A stretch of DNA of 64,000 nucleotides from Onchocerca volvulus (lineage: Eukaryota > Nematoda > Chromadorea > Rhabditida > Onchocercidae): positions 566,564 through 630,563 of the forward strand of contig HG738139.1 in assembly GCA_000499405.2 (NCBI GenBank). The letters are read 5' to 3'. Each line of letters starts with the position of its first letter. Positions within the stretch are counted from its first letter, which is position 1. This document shows positions 26,632-38,804 of this stretch, in pieces. The notes below the pieces were generated by a model. That model was not told the origin of the DNA. It did no database searches and saw nothing but the letters and a program-made list of their open reading frames with translations. A program made the translations under genes and the position numbers.

Positions 26632-29600
26632 ATTTTTTCACCTATAAAAATATGTAAATATGATTGATAATATGAAAATGAAAACTCTGTATAATTGATC
26701 AGAAGTTTATGATGAAAAAAAATTGGTAATTTTTCAATAAACAATTATTACTTTTCGAAATTTCTGTAAAATTTTTAAGCATAAAAATCAAAATTTATTA
26801 ATTAGATTGAAAATTCATTAATTTCATCACCAATTATTGCTTTGTCATTTTTTTTGGCATTTCTATTACTTTTGAACCAGATCATAATGTTTGTTCAATC
26901 GACTGATTCATTCAGTAAATTTGCCAGAATTGAATATCACATTTCAATGTTGCTTATTAAAAAATTCAAAATTAATTGTTTTGATTAAATTAAAATATAT
27001 TTTACAATTACGTGATTCAGCTTAAAGGTAATTCATCTTATTTTAGATGAATTTTCATTTAATTTCAAACAATGTGTTTTGTAGTCAACTTTAACAAATA
27101 TATTCAATCTATCATTAAATATTAAAAAACTTCCCTGAAAAACAATATGATTTAGCGTCATAAAGGAAATTAAAATTTTATAGCAAATTAATTCTGTGAC
27201 GTAAACGAAATATCTTGCCTTTCATAATATATAACATTCTGCATAATCTTTAAAACTAGAAAATATCGCTTTCTAAATTAATAATTTAGTTCAAAGAATT
27301 TTTTTAAAGGTAAATATAATTCCAAAAATTAAAAAAATATTCGAATGAATTATAATTGATATTTGATGTTTTCATCATTTTAACCATTTTGGTGACTTTA
27401 TTCACTAACTAACCGAAACGTTCATAAATTTTTTTCATTTAAGTCAATGCTTTCTTTCAAAATTAAATAAACCGGAATTTTCCGGATTTTGATCTTCTAA
27501 TTTTACTTATTGCAATGAACTGCATAATACCACTCATCAAATTAATTGTAATTTTTATGCAAAGGTTTGTTTATTAAAATTGAAATATATATGTTTATAT
27601 ATGCTAATTTCAACTTTAGTTAGAGATTTTGAAAATCAATAAGATAATTTTGCACCCCGGATTTTCTCTTTGTTCAATTATATTGCACAATACTGCGCCA
27701 AAAAAATATTATTTCCATCACTCTTTAAATCATTCATTTCAGACCGAAATTTTTAAAAATATTGTATCGTCCTATATTTAAACTTAAATATCAGATAACA
27801 GGAAAGTTTTATATCAGGTAAACTGGATATTGATTTCATTAGCTTAACCATTATACTTATAGAATACTTGCTCTTCTAAATAACTCATTAAATTTAGGAA
27901 ATTATTGGAATGATTTGTGCAATATGATGAATAATTTTTGAAATTTCTTTTTAAATATCCAGGATTTTATGGTTGTGTATTCGACATAATTTGGTCAAAT
28001 TTCATCAAATTTTTATTGAATTTACTCAGATTATCGGCACAATTTATACAATATTACGAATTATACAGTGCTGCATATATTTGAAGTGTATAAATAGAAT
28101 TGCAATAATTCAAATCATTTTATAATGAGCATAATTATCAAATCGACTAGAAATAAAAAAATTTATGATTAGAGTTTTTTTTTTTCTTTTATTCCGAGGA
28201 ATTTGATGAAACCTAACTGTATCATGTCAAATATACAGTCACAACATTTCACATATTTAAAGAAGAAATTTAAAAAATTTTTCTTGTGACAGTTAATTGA
28301 AACAATTAATTTGACACCATTACTTAATCAAAAAACAAATGATTTACGAATGGTTTCATTTTACAATCTTTAATTTGTTTATTTATCACTTCGTTTCATT
28401 CCTTGTATCAATCATTTCCATTATTCGATTTTTCATTTAGATGATAAAATCAGGGAAAAAGAAATTTCTGCATTTTATTTTTATATTTTATTCCAATTTC
28501 TCGTTTGTTTAAATTTTAAATAATTGCTTTACAATTATTGTTATTTCCGAAATTTTGGATCCATATTTTTTTTTTAAATTCTTTGAAAAATTTGCGTAAA
28601 ATTCTTTTTAAATGATAGTTAACGCTATTAAATTTATTTAATATTCTATAATGTTAATTATAATTTGAAAAAAATCTCAGATGAAAGAAGAAAAAGAGCT
28701 TAAATAAGTTTGTAGGATAAAATTGATCGTTTTGAAATCCCAAAATCATTTTTTCAATGCAGTATAAAAGATCTTTAATTTTAGCATCTTTAATTTTTAA
28801 ATTTTTTAATGAATTATCTATAATTGACGGAAAAAATCCTTCATCATTATTTGCAGTCATAACTATCATTATGACATCACACAAACATTAACTTTCTTAA
28901 TATTGCAAATAATCCATTTTTCAATGGAACTAAACTTTCAGTGAATTTAAATTGGAGAATTTAATTAGGTACAGTCATTCGATGACATATTTTCCATGCA
29001 CTCAAAATTTAAAAATTGTCATAGTTTGACAAAAAAATTTGTGTTAAGAATTGTTGCTGGCATTTGCAAAGTAATATTTGATTTAGAAATGAAATTATCA
29101 ACTAGTAATCGAAAATTAAATTATTTCGAAAAGCTTTGATTTTAACAAATTTAAAATTTGACAAATTCCATAGTGACGTCAATTATTCAAATATGCTAAT
29201 CATTTAACATTGCAGTTTTCTTTTTTTTTTCTTTTTTTTTTTTTTTTTTAAATATTGCATTTAATAAAAAAGCTAATCGTTCGTTAAAGAACATTTTCTG
29301 TTCCAGCAAAACTAACAGTGACAAAATAATTAATTGAGTCGATCATTGTGTCTTGCAATGGAGAATTTATACATCATTAAATTCTTTAGCTATACTGGCA
29401 ATATTTTAAAATTCGTAATAAAACAGAAAAGATAGATTAAGCAAAAAAATCTTGACCAGAAAATAATTCAGTGTTGATAAGATCGAATTAAACTCAAGAA
29501 ATAAAGAATTAAAATCAAAAAAAAAGAAAAAAGTGAAAAAGTATGAAAATAATAAAATAAGGAAATAAAAGGAAACAACATAAATTGTAGGGAGAAAAAA

Positions 29601-30286
29601 AGTAAACAAAAAGTGAAACGAAAAAGAAACCGAAATGTTAGGAAATTTGAAATCGAAAAAATTTATTTCAAAATGCTAATATATTGATCAAATAATTTCA
29701 TTTAATTTATGCTTTCATTTGCACCTTAATAATTGTATTAAACAGATGAAAATATTCGAAATGATATACATATGTGTGATGAAGAAATTCAAAAATTCGA
29801 TCGAATTTGAGCATTTCTGTAAAAAAAAAAGAAAATCAGAAGTATGAGAGGTAGAAACAAATGAAGAAATTTCATTACATTTATCTAACTTATTTTGGAA
29901 GAATTTTAAATGATTGCTGCTTTTTTTCTATGCTGTAAATTATTTTATCGAAAGAAAAAAGTTAATAAAAATTGATTTCCTTTGCAGCTTATTTGAGTGT
30001 TTCTCAAATGAAATGAAATGATTAGTGCAAGTCTATTCAAATTGTTTTATTTAAAATCAATTTTATTATTAATAATATTTCATTTATTTGCTCATTTTCA
30101 TAAATTCATGTAATATCATGGTTAATATGAATAAAATAATATCATTGAGTTCATAGGGGAAAAACAGATGAAAATCCTAAAAATCACTCTAAAAAATTTG
30201 TTAGAAAAAGTAAAATGCAAAAAAGATTGTATTTCGAATAAAGTTTGAATTAGACAGCAGCAATATGAGCATATTCAAAAAAAGCG

Positions 30287-30495
30287 ATTCCGGAATGGGA
30301 CAATAACGCATCTTTTGTTGTTTGTGCGACGCAATTCCGGAAGCGATCTTTTGTTGAGTGTGAAGTATTGTTCCGGAATAGGGTCAATATGCTTCATTGA
30401 GCATCTTTGTCAAATACTAGGCATTGTTTCGGAACAAAGAAAAGATGTTTTGTCAACGATCTTTTGTCGAATGTTGGGCATTGTTCCGGCATAGA
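30287..30495. repeat. Degenerate tandem repeat, 47-56 bp period, TTCCGG core
   Basis: The module CGATCTTTTGTYGARTGT followed by a GCATTGTTCCGGAA core recurs about four times, with ATCTTTTGT-type starts near 30309, 30355, 30402 and 30458 and TTCCGG or TTTCGG cores near 30288, 30335, 30371, 30427 and 30483. Spacing varies from 36 to 57 nt. It stands out from the AT-rich surroundings by its CCGG content. Confidence 0.75.
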
Positions 30496-31608
30496 TCAAA
30501 GATCAAAGATGCTTCTTCATTGATCACTAAGACATTATGAGCCTAATAAAGAAGCAATGAAAAGTAATTGTTCAGTATTGATTCAACAAATTGTCATTTA
30601 ATACTAAAGTACTTTTTAAGATTGTGAAAAAAGAATTTCATTGCGTGCTGTGAAATTCGTAACGTAACTTTGCAGCAAAATAAAAAAAAAAAAGGAAAAT
30701 TGCTTTTCAAGAAATTGGTTGCATGTAATTACTACATTTCCAACAAATATCGATTAACGATATTAAATTACATCAGTTAAATCAAATTAGGGAAATGTTG
30801 ACCAGAAATTCATAGTATTAGATATGATCAATTATAAATATCAAATTAGATAAATATCTATTAAGAAATATCTGATTTGACGATTAGCAGCTAAATATTA
30901 TCAAATATGCATAAATATATGTGCTTAATAGTCATTTTCAGTGATAAGTTGTTTGCAGAATATAGCATTGATTAATCATTAAGAAGCGATATTACGAAAT
31001 ATTTGTTTATCTTTTACCAACTCATCATGTGTTTTGAATTTTGGTTCATTCAAGCAAAAAACGAGTTAGAAAGAAATATTGTTTATAATTTAAATGAGCG
31101 AAAAAATTCGAGAACAAGTTACTCAAGCCAATCATACCATCACAACAACATAACACACGGTGTAGGTTTAGTATGTACTTTTCTTTTTTTTTTTTTTTTT
31201 TCTTTGATCTTTTTAAAAAAAAAAAAAAGAAAAAAAAAAGAAGAAGCAGGTGTGATGAAATAGGAAAATTGACTGTGAAAAAAGAAGTATGCAAAAATAC
31301 CGGATAAAACAATAGAATTATTAGAAGATTATTTTGATTTGTTCACGTAATAATGATATTTCGAATAATAATGATACACGCAATACTTTAAGTATCATAG
31401 CAAGAGAATAAATAATAATTTTGGAATATTGTGGGAATAAATAATGATTTTAGTTGGTTTCTTAAATAAGCAAAATTAACTATCTAATTCTTTTCAATAA
31501 TTTAAATTTTTTTTTTCGATTTTTTTCCTATAGCGTAAAATTTCCAACAATTAAAAATTTGTAATTGGAACAAGATGAAGATAATTTTGCTTATTCTTCC
31601 AGAACGAA

Positions 31609-32858
31609 ATGTTCAAAAAGATTGAAAATATTGCATCGGATGCTGCAGATGCGATCAAGAATACAGCAAACAAAGCATATGATCAGGTTTCTTCACTTCA
31701 TCTTTTTTTTTTTTTGAAAAATATGATCGAAATATATGAATCGAAACAATTAATTATTTCTGTTTGGAATAAATATAATTCAATTTTACAATAGATAAGT
31801 GCATAAGTAAGCAATTCACTTGTGATTGATTAATTTTTAATTAAATTGAAATGCATGTCTGATGAATTAAAATAATCATTGCGCAAATAAATATTAGGAA
31901 GAATTATTGTGAAACACATTATAATATTTTAAATTAAAAGCTTAAAATGAGAAAAAAAAACGTCTTTAGATCAGATTAAATTAATCCATTTTAATTTTAA
32001 ATTAAATCAAAAACAGTAAAACTATTATTCGATAAAGATCCATTTAACAGGAATATTGATGTATTTTATTGAAGGAATCAATACTACCAATGCGAATTTT
32101 AATTCTTCATCAAAAATTTCATTCATTCAAAAAAATGACGAAATATCAGTTCAAATTCAGTAATGAAGTTCTAATAACATATCATTTTTATGATAAATCG
32201 TGTTAAAGTTTGGATTGTAAAATTTTTTTTGTTTTAAATTTAGAAATTTCGAGTGAAGCAGTAGCAATTTTTATTTCCAAAAAAAAAAAAAAAAAAAAAA
32301 AAAAGAAATAAAATAAAGAAAATTTTTCTTTTGGTTGTTTTAAAGTTTTAATTCTCAAATAATTTTTTATTTATAGATGAAACATACTGGCAACGAATGC
32401 AAAGATGGTGTAAAAAGCACAGCAGCTGAAGTGGCTGAAAAAACTGATAAATTGCTTAAAGAAGGCGGTAAAAGATTTAAATTTAATTAAATTCAAATTG
32501 ACAAAAGGATGGAAAATGAAAAATGAGCCAAGTGGATAAGGAGCTGTAAGGCAAAAAAATATTTTATAAGAATTTAAAATCCATTATAATACCAGCGGCC
32601 TTGGAAATTTCTTTAAAAAAAAAGCTTGGCAAAAAGTGTGTAATAATGCCAAGTCTATAATTTGCTCTTTTTTTCCCATTTTTCCTAGTTCGATTATCAG
32701 GCATGATTGATATAAGGGAACAGAAAACTACTGCTAGCAAATAGAAGAAGTATAAATTTAAAAAAAAAAATTTTTTTTAGAATAATTTTAATTTTTAACA
32801 ATATTTTACTGATTATATTACAGGTGAGAAGATTAAAGAGATGGGAAAGAAACTGTAA
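31609..32858 (+). CDS. Small charged amphipathic (LEA-like) protein, three exons
   Basis: Exons 31609-31686, 32377-32467 and 32824-32858 join in frame (phases 0 and 1) to 67 residues, starting MFKKIENIASDAADAIKN and ending EKIKEMGKKL. The protein is nearly all Ala, Lys, Glu, Asp and Thr in a helical pattern with repeated hydrophobic positions, one Cys, no signal peptide and no membrane segment. This composition resembles LEA-type or apolipoprotein-like helices; known LEA proteins protect against desiccation, but I cannot assign that role here. CTTCCAG ends 6 nt before the ATG, a typical trans-splice acceptor. An in-frame upstream exon (31094-31117, MSEKIREQ) is possible. Reading through the second donor would give an alternative short tail with a stop near 32490. 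AATAAA lies at 33134-33139. Confidence 0.75.
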
Positions 32859-33133
32859 AGAAGAAATTTTATTAATCCATTTTTTCCTTTTTTTTTCATC
32901 TTCTGTTAAATTTTCATTCACTTCATCATCATTTAATGTAAAAAATGTAAAATTAAGATGAAAATAAGATTAATGTAAAAATAAGTTGAAATTAAATTCA
33001 AACTATTTTAGTTTAAAAAACAGTTTTTGCAACTTTATTTACGATAATTCGCTTATTCCATTTTGTTTATTATCGATTTTCTTTTTGTTTTATTTTGTAA
33101 TCGTTGACAAATTAATGAAATTTCTTTTATTAG

Positions 33134-33139
33134 AATAAA
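33134..33139 (+). terminator. Poly(A) signal AATAAA
   Basis: A canonical AATAAA lies 276 nt downstream of the stop codon of the amphipathic-protein gene. No other strong candidate lies between, though variants are common in such AT-rich DNA. Confidence 0.4.
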
Positions 33140-33197
33140 GATTTGTTTTCAATGTTATATTTTAAAAAGAAAAAATCATAATCGCTTGTTCATATGA

Positions 33198-33356
33198 TTG
33201 CTAAAATTGCGGATATTGTTGACATGTTCATATTAATATAATCGCAACATGCAAAACTGCAGATATTATTATTTCTTACTGATAACATGCAAAACTGCAG
33301 ACATTATTTTTCATTGATTGCATGCAAAATTGCAGATAATATTATTTCTTACTGTT
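33198..33356. repeat. Tandem repeat, 35-38 bp, CTGCAG-bearing
   Basis: Three good units begin AACATGCAAAACTGCAGA or a close variant near 33247, 33285 and 33319, each followed by an ATTATTTYTTACTGAT-like half. A more diverged unit precedes them near 33198. The repeat lies just past the 3' end of the amphipathic-protein gene. Confidence 0.75.
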
Positions 33357-33679
33357 ACTTTAAGTAAAAGGCAAATTTGAATATCTCGATGACATGTTAC
33401 GAACCCTGAATAAGCGTCGTAGAATCCTACTTTACAAATTTATTAGAGAATCACTTAATGTTTTCAATTCACTTACGTGTAATCGCGATCTCATCGTTAA
33501 CATTCACGTGATTTCCACTTAAGGTTTCTCGTTACAGTATTCTTATATTTCTGTGCCTTTCCACATTTCCGCTTGATGATTAGCGTAAAATACACGCGTA
33601 TTCCACGTTATCGTATACCGTTCAGATAATGTAGGTAAGTAAACCAAATCATTACAAGATATTTGTTCACAGAGAGAGT

Positions 33680-33772
33680 TCAATTAAGTCATCAGTACGG
33701 CATCGAACCTGCATTGCTCCAATGCTTCAATTAGAACTCCTTACCAATACACTACCCAATGCAGTGTGTGCA
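33680..33772 (-). pseudogene. tRNA-like element (SINE head or tRNA pseudogene)
   Basis: On minus, TAGTGTATTGG (33744-33754) fits the Pol III A box and GGTTCGATGCC (33699-33709) fits the B box, 34 nt apart. Between them a 6-bp stem with a TGAAGC loop sits where the anticodon arm belongs. D and T stems pair poorly and no clean 7-bp acceptor stem closes the fold, so it is not an intact tRNA. A tRNA-derived SINE or decayed tRNA fits best. Confidence 0.5.
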
Positions 33773-34953
33773 GAAAACAGTTTATTGATTTTTATAGCGA
33801 AACTTTGTTGATATTTCATTTTGCAATTTTGAAATTTTCAAACGTTAATGGAAATAAATCATTAAAAAATCATATTTTTCCGTACAATACAATCGATTCA
33901 TGTGGTACTCAGTTAATTAATTAATTACAGGTCTAGCCTACCTATATGTGACGTTTTCAATTACGAATATTTTGTTACTTGCACAAAAATGATTTCTTAG
34001 ATTCAAGTAGGATAATTTCGTAGTAAGAATAAGAGATTTTGAACAAATCAGTAATTTATGCAATGTTTATGTAAATAAAGCAAAAGAAGCGTAATTAAAC
34101 ATAGGTGTTAATTAATCGAATAATTGTAAAAAAAAAACAAAAAATAACATGATAATATTCAAATTATTCCAAAAATTATTTGTTGAACAAATGTTGAAGA
34201 AAAAATATTTAGTTGAAAAAAAAGCTGAGGAATAGAAATTAAAATAAGAAAAAAAGTTTAAAAATTTTGAAAATGCTTCATCCTTGCAATTTAATATAAA
34301 CTGAAGTGTAATAGTTGATGATAAGATTTAAACCTATTTCAAAAAAAAATTTTTGCTATATGCATGTATCTGGAAAAAGACAAATAAAAATTTCACAACT
34401 TCATTTTTTCTAAATTTGATAGTTTAATTTGCAAATTAAATTTATAACAAGGGATGAATTTTATTTTCCAACAAATTTCATTTATCACAGAGACTGGTGA
34501 AGAAAAAAAAGTATTCATATCACATATAATTTCATAATATTGTTGAAGAATCAAATGGAAATGTATTAACGACGTTGAACAATCGAATGTCATTTACGTC
34601 AAATATTCTGATTCTCCCGTTGATTCGCAAAACTGAAAAAAAAAAAATAAATTCATGAAGTAAATTTTGATTAATTGTCAATCCTCTTAAGTCTGAAATG
34701 CAATTATTTTATCTATAAAACTTTCGAAAAAATAATGAATCATTTTTCTTTTTTTAGGATTCACTAAAAATATCACAATCCACTTCTGATAGATTAAAAG
34801 AAATGAATGGAAATTAAATAGATTTCCAGATTTGCAAAATCAAAAGTTTAGGCAAAATTTGGCGATTTTTTCAGTTTAAAAAAGAAAAATGATAAAATAT
34901 CTTATCAAAATGCAAGAATTAAATGAACATTGTGAGTATAATTTATGAAAATC

Positions 34954-36166
34954 CTACACCGACACAGGTGTAAGTGTATGATTCTGAAGACACACATTAG
35001 ATGTCACATTGCATGTATAATGTTCCGGACATAAACCATTCACACAAGCTGAAATATATCGGAAATGATTTAAGAACAAGAAAATTAACAATCAGTTTTA
35101 CCTTTAATTATGTAAAATTAAATATTTTTAATCAATGCATTGGTATTCGCCGTCTTAATTTAAAGCTTAAATGACCATTTCATATTCATTAATAAATCTC
35201 CATCTTAATAATTTTTTAATGGTCACAGTAGAAGAAAGTCATTAAAGTTGAAAATCAAATATTAAAACTTTTTAGTTAGAATATATTTTAGAATTAAATT
35301 TTTCCATATTTTTCAATTATTCGATTATTTCTACTTGAATTAACATCGGAAATGATGTCAGCTAGCTTTGCTAAACCTTTTTCACGCATTTAATTTCAGT
35401 TTATGAAATATGTGATTTTACGAATAAATTATTTCTCAGATTGTTTAATTAATTAATTATTTTACTGCAAAATAAAACTTCCGTTACTGTATGAGCTAAT
35501 TTACTGGAAATTAGTATTACTACTAATGGGGGATTTGTAAAAAATTGCTTCCGCATTCTGTGATGAAAAGAATGAAATATTTTTTCATCATTGATTTAAT
35601 AGTTTTCCCATACAACAATAAGATAATTGTTTTTTTAACTAATGGATATTAGTTAAAAAGAAACGATAAATTAAAGTGCAAATAAGTTGTATGGAATGGA
35701 TCAAACATTCAATTCATTTTTCAAATATTCATCTGATTGCAGGATTATATCAAAAAAGGGCAAAAGTGATTATTTAGTTAAGTCATTTTAAAATATTTTC
35801 TATGTTTGAGACTTTTGGGGGAGAATTGAGCTAATTAGCCGAATTATATAGATTAACTTTTCAAATAAATAACTTTTTATAACAATTTCTAGTCGTTTTT
35901 ATCAACTAAAAAACTTTTTATTAAATTACGGTAATTTCGGAGCTGATTTTCAATTTAATTATATTCAGGTAGCAATTATTGCTACTAGCTTAGTCTTAAT
36001 TTGTTTTATGAAAGCTTGATAAAAATTAGGAGTGAAATTTGAAAAAAAATCTTGGAAAAAAAAAAAGCGAGAGTAAAATGTTGGAATACTTACGCATTGA
36101 AAGATTATGGTCACTTTTCGAAATCGTTAACAAAGATGCAACAAGGAAGATGGCAACGAAGAACAT
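34954..36166 (-). CDS. Secreted four-cysteine peptide, two exons
   Basis: Exon 1 is 36094-36166 and exon 2 is 34954-35048, joined across a 1045-bp GT-AG intron in phase 1. The product is 55 residues. Residues 1-18 (MFFVAIFLVASLLTISKS) are a clear signal peptide, so the mature peptide is about 37 residues. It contains CVNGLCPEHYTC followed by NVTSNVC, that is C-x4-C-x5-C-x6-C, with two Asn glycosylation sequons (NVT and NHT). The cysteine spacing recalls nematode EB/CC-type modules (C..G.CP..Y.C......C), where two disulfides form; this would be a single minimal module. A TTTTGCAG acceptor at 36261 could take a spliced leader. I do not know a named homologue, and the role is unknown. Confidence 0.72.
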
Positions 36167-36509
36167 TTTGATAATAATTTAGGAGTTAAATGATAAATTG
36201 TTATTTGCCGAGTAATTATCAACAATACTGATTTTGCTACACAATTCAACTACCGCTTTTCTGCAAAAGAAGAACGGACAGCTATTGTTTACAAAAGGAT
36301 TTTATTTTCATATTCATCATTCAAAATAGAATATTAATTGTTCAGTTTGTTCAACTGTTATCATTATCGCCGTATGAATGTATTATCTCAGCTAACAAAT
36401 GTTACTATACGAATAAATTGTTTTATCTGAAAAAAAAAAGTAGTAATTGTAAGAATAAAAAAACAAGAAATGATAGATTTATGTGTGAAATATATATCTG
36501 AAAGAGATT

Positions 36510-36532
36510 ACGTGCGTGTCATCACGTACGTG
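36510..36532. promoter_or_regulatory. Clustered ACGTG motifs with a CACGTACGTG palindrome
   Basis: ACGTGCGTG starts at 36510 and the perfect 10-bp palindrome CACGTACGTG spans 36523-36532, within 23 bp. ACGTG is the core bound by bHLH and bHLH-PAS factors, HIF included. The cluster lies about 345 bp upstream of the four-Cys peptide start. Whether it is used is inference. Confidence 0.3.
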
Positions 36533-37389
36533 GCATTTTAATATCGATACTTACACATATTTTCATATTAAAAATAATTTGCTGCAAAAGAAATTTGTAT
36601 TTGTCGGATAATAAATGCCTATTTGAATGATTATTCCATGTCTGTAAATGATTGCGAAAGATTTTGAAAAATTTGAATAGATTTTGGAGAATTTATAGAA
36701 ATTTAAAAAAAAAAGAAGACTATATATTTGATGGCTTCACAAAACTTCCGCAATGTTTCGGAATGTTTTTTTTTTCAGATGGCATTCAGATGGTTTTACA
36801 ATGCTTTTAAAAATAATAAAAATTCTGCAGTTTATGTAGGAAACATAGAATATGTTGAAAAATTTCGATAATTTGGATAATTACCGGAAATATTTGAATT
36901 TTGGGAAATTCCAGGAAGGAAAAAAATTCTAATCGATTATGATAATTACCGGATGAATTAAATTTTTCAGAAATTTTCTAAAATCTGTGAAAAATGCAAC
37001 AAATTTTATAAACCTTTGAAAAATTGAATAAAATTTTTAGGAACTGTAAGAATTGTCAATAGCTCTTCAACCGGATTTTAATAAGTAACTATTAATCAAA
37101 TTAATGAGGCAAGGATAACCAAAATTATCACTAAGATTTTGATGTCATTAAATTTTAACTTCTTCCTGATTGTAAGATAAGAAACAATGCTGATAACGGC
37201 TAATGAATAAAAGGTTCTTTCTTTTTTTTTTTTTTTTTTTTGATTTATATATGTTATATATCATTTATTCATTTTTTCCACTAATTTTATTAATAACTAA
37301 TTATTTTAGAAATATTTGCATTGCTTATAAAAGGCAAAGTGCACAATTTATCAAAATATGACAATTACCAAAATATGACGAGAAGGGCT

Positions 37390-37515
37390 TAATTCGAAAT
37401 GATGAATTCGATATGATCTGTTTAAAATTATGAATTCGAAATGATCTGTTTAAAATGATAAACTTGAAATGATTTATTAATGAACTCGAAGTGATCTATT
37501 TAAAACAATAAATTT
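37390..37515. repeat. Short tandem repeat, about 28-bp period
   Basis: GATCTGTTTAAAAT-type segments start at 37415, 37443, 37471 (GATTTATTAATGAA) and 37493, alternating with AATTCGAAAT or AACTTGAAAT halves. The first three are exactly 28 nt apart. It is an eroded minisatellite in intergenic DNA. Confidence 0.75.
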
Positions 37516-38804
37516 GAAGCTATCATTTTCTTGCATTTGCATAATGTTACCCGGTGGATGAACTTTTTATTTAATGGCGTAATCAGATCATATTTCTCCT
37601 TTCAAGCGAATCGAAATTAAATGATTTTATCTATAGATCTCACAAAACAATTTTCGATTAATCGGAATTGGTTTAAACTTGGCAGCACACATTTTTTATT
37701 TCGGTTAAAAGCATGAATTTTCATAAACAACTGATATGGTTATCAATGAATAATCGATTCGGTTCCAAAAAATTATATCGTCTTTTTTTTTTGGGATTAT
37801 TCCATATATTTCCTAAAAAAATGTCTAATAAAGCTAATTATCTGATGAATCATGTGCATTTAGATTTCTTCATTAATTATTGTAATAATTTTGCTTATTT
37901 TTATGAATTTTTAATTTATATCAAATTATTTGTATCATTTCTGTTGTCTTTCCGTATGATGTAGAATCTTTGATGGCGAAAGTTCAATCACATTTCAAAC
38001 TGTTCGTTAGCGAAATTTGATGATCTTTCTTGTGATGCAAAATAATGCTATAATTTGCGAATTTTTTTTTTCAAGAAAAACAAAAATAATTAATACTACA
38101 AGCAATTATTATCACATTTATCACATGATCAAAATTACAGTAAAAAGTTTAGGATCATACAACTGAAAGGATGAAAATTGACAATTACTTGTAATTCTCG
38201 TTTGCAATACAAACAAAAAATTGATCTGAATTGCTTTTGTCTTATCATTAATCACAATCACTGAAGAAGAGCAGTAAAATTCAAACGGTTCAACGATCAT
38301 TGGATCAAAACATTTAAGCAGAGATTAAATCGGCCAATCATTTTACAACGAAAATATTTTAGTTAAAATAAGATTGACCAATTATTTCACAATATGTAAT
38401 CTCAAAAGTTCAGATGATTCAAAAAAACGATACCATATATTAGCTGACAAAAGTAGAAAGTTCGAGGATTATTTATAAGGGTTATTTTTGATCGCGGTGA
38501 AGGGAATAATTCAACTTTATTTTGATAATGGAAACTGCAGGAAGAAATTTTCCACCAGCATTTATCGTTTGAAATGAAGCTAAACTTTAGCAAATTTATG
38601 AATATTTATAAATAAAATGCGAAATTGGAATTCTAAAAAATTAAGAGAAATAATAAATGCAAACATAATGGGAAATTAAATAAATGAAGCATTTCAAAAA
38701 TGTTAAAACGAATTTTCATAGGCTTATTTATTCCATCGAATAGATTTATATCGATTTAATATTTTATGAAATTTACATCGTAATGATGTTTATAAATTAA
38801 CAAA

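Larger units (their letters stand above)
22627..31608. other. Intergenic region between kinase and amphipathic-protein genes
   Basis: About 9 kb with no supported coding exon. It contains the ACT-codon repeat at its left end, a GAT-rich stretch near 23288-23350, a 74-nt hairpin at 23544-23617, TTCCGG-bearing degenerate repeats at 24105-24345 and 30287-30495, a CT-rich run at 26601-26631, and a 16-bp perfect palindrome at 29793-29808. The rest is AT-rich sequence in which I see nothing. Confidence 0.55.
32859..34953. other. Intergenic, repeats only
   Basis: Between the amphipathic-protein gene and the four-Cys peptide gene, which converge. Contains the CTGCAG array and the tRNA-like element. 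The remainder is AT-rich with no supported exon. Confidence 0.55.
36167..38804. other. Intergenic, upstream of the four-Cys peptide gene
   Basis: Holds the ACGTG cluster near 36510, a poly(T) tract near 37219-37240, and a 28-bp-period repeat at 37390-37515. A minus-strand AATAAA at 38727-38732 may end the 12-Cys protein gene, about 75 nt past its stop. No further coding exon is supported. Confidence 0.5.

Noticed and set aside
33680..33772. An intact tRNA gene.
   Set aside because: A and B boxes are present but the D, T and acceptor stems do not pair, so it is listed only as a tRNA-like pseudogene or SINE.
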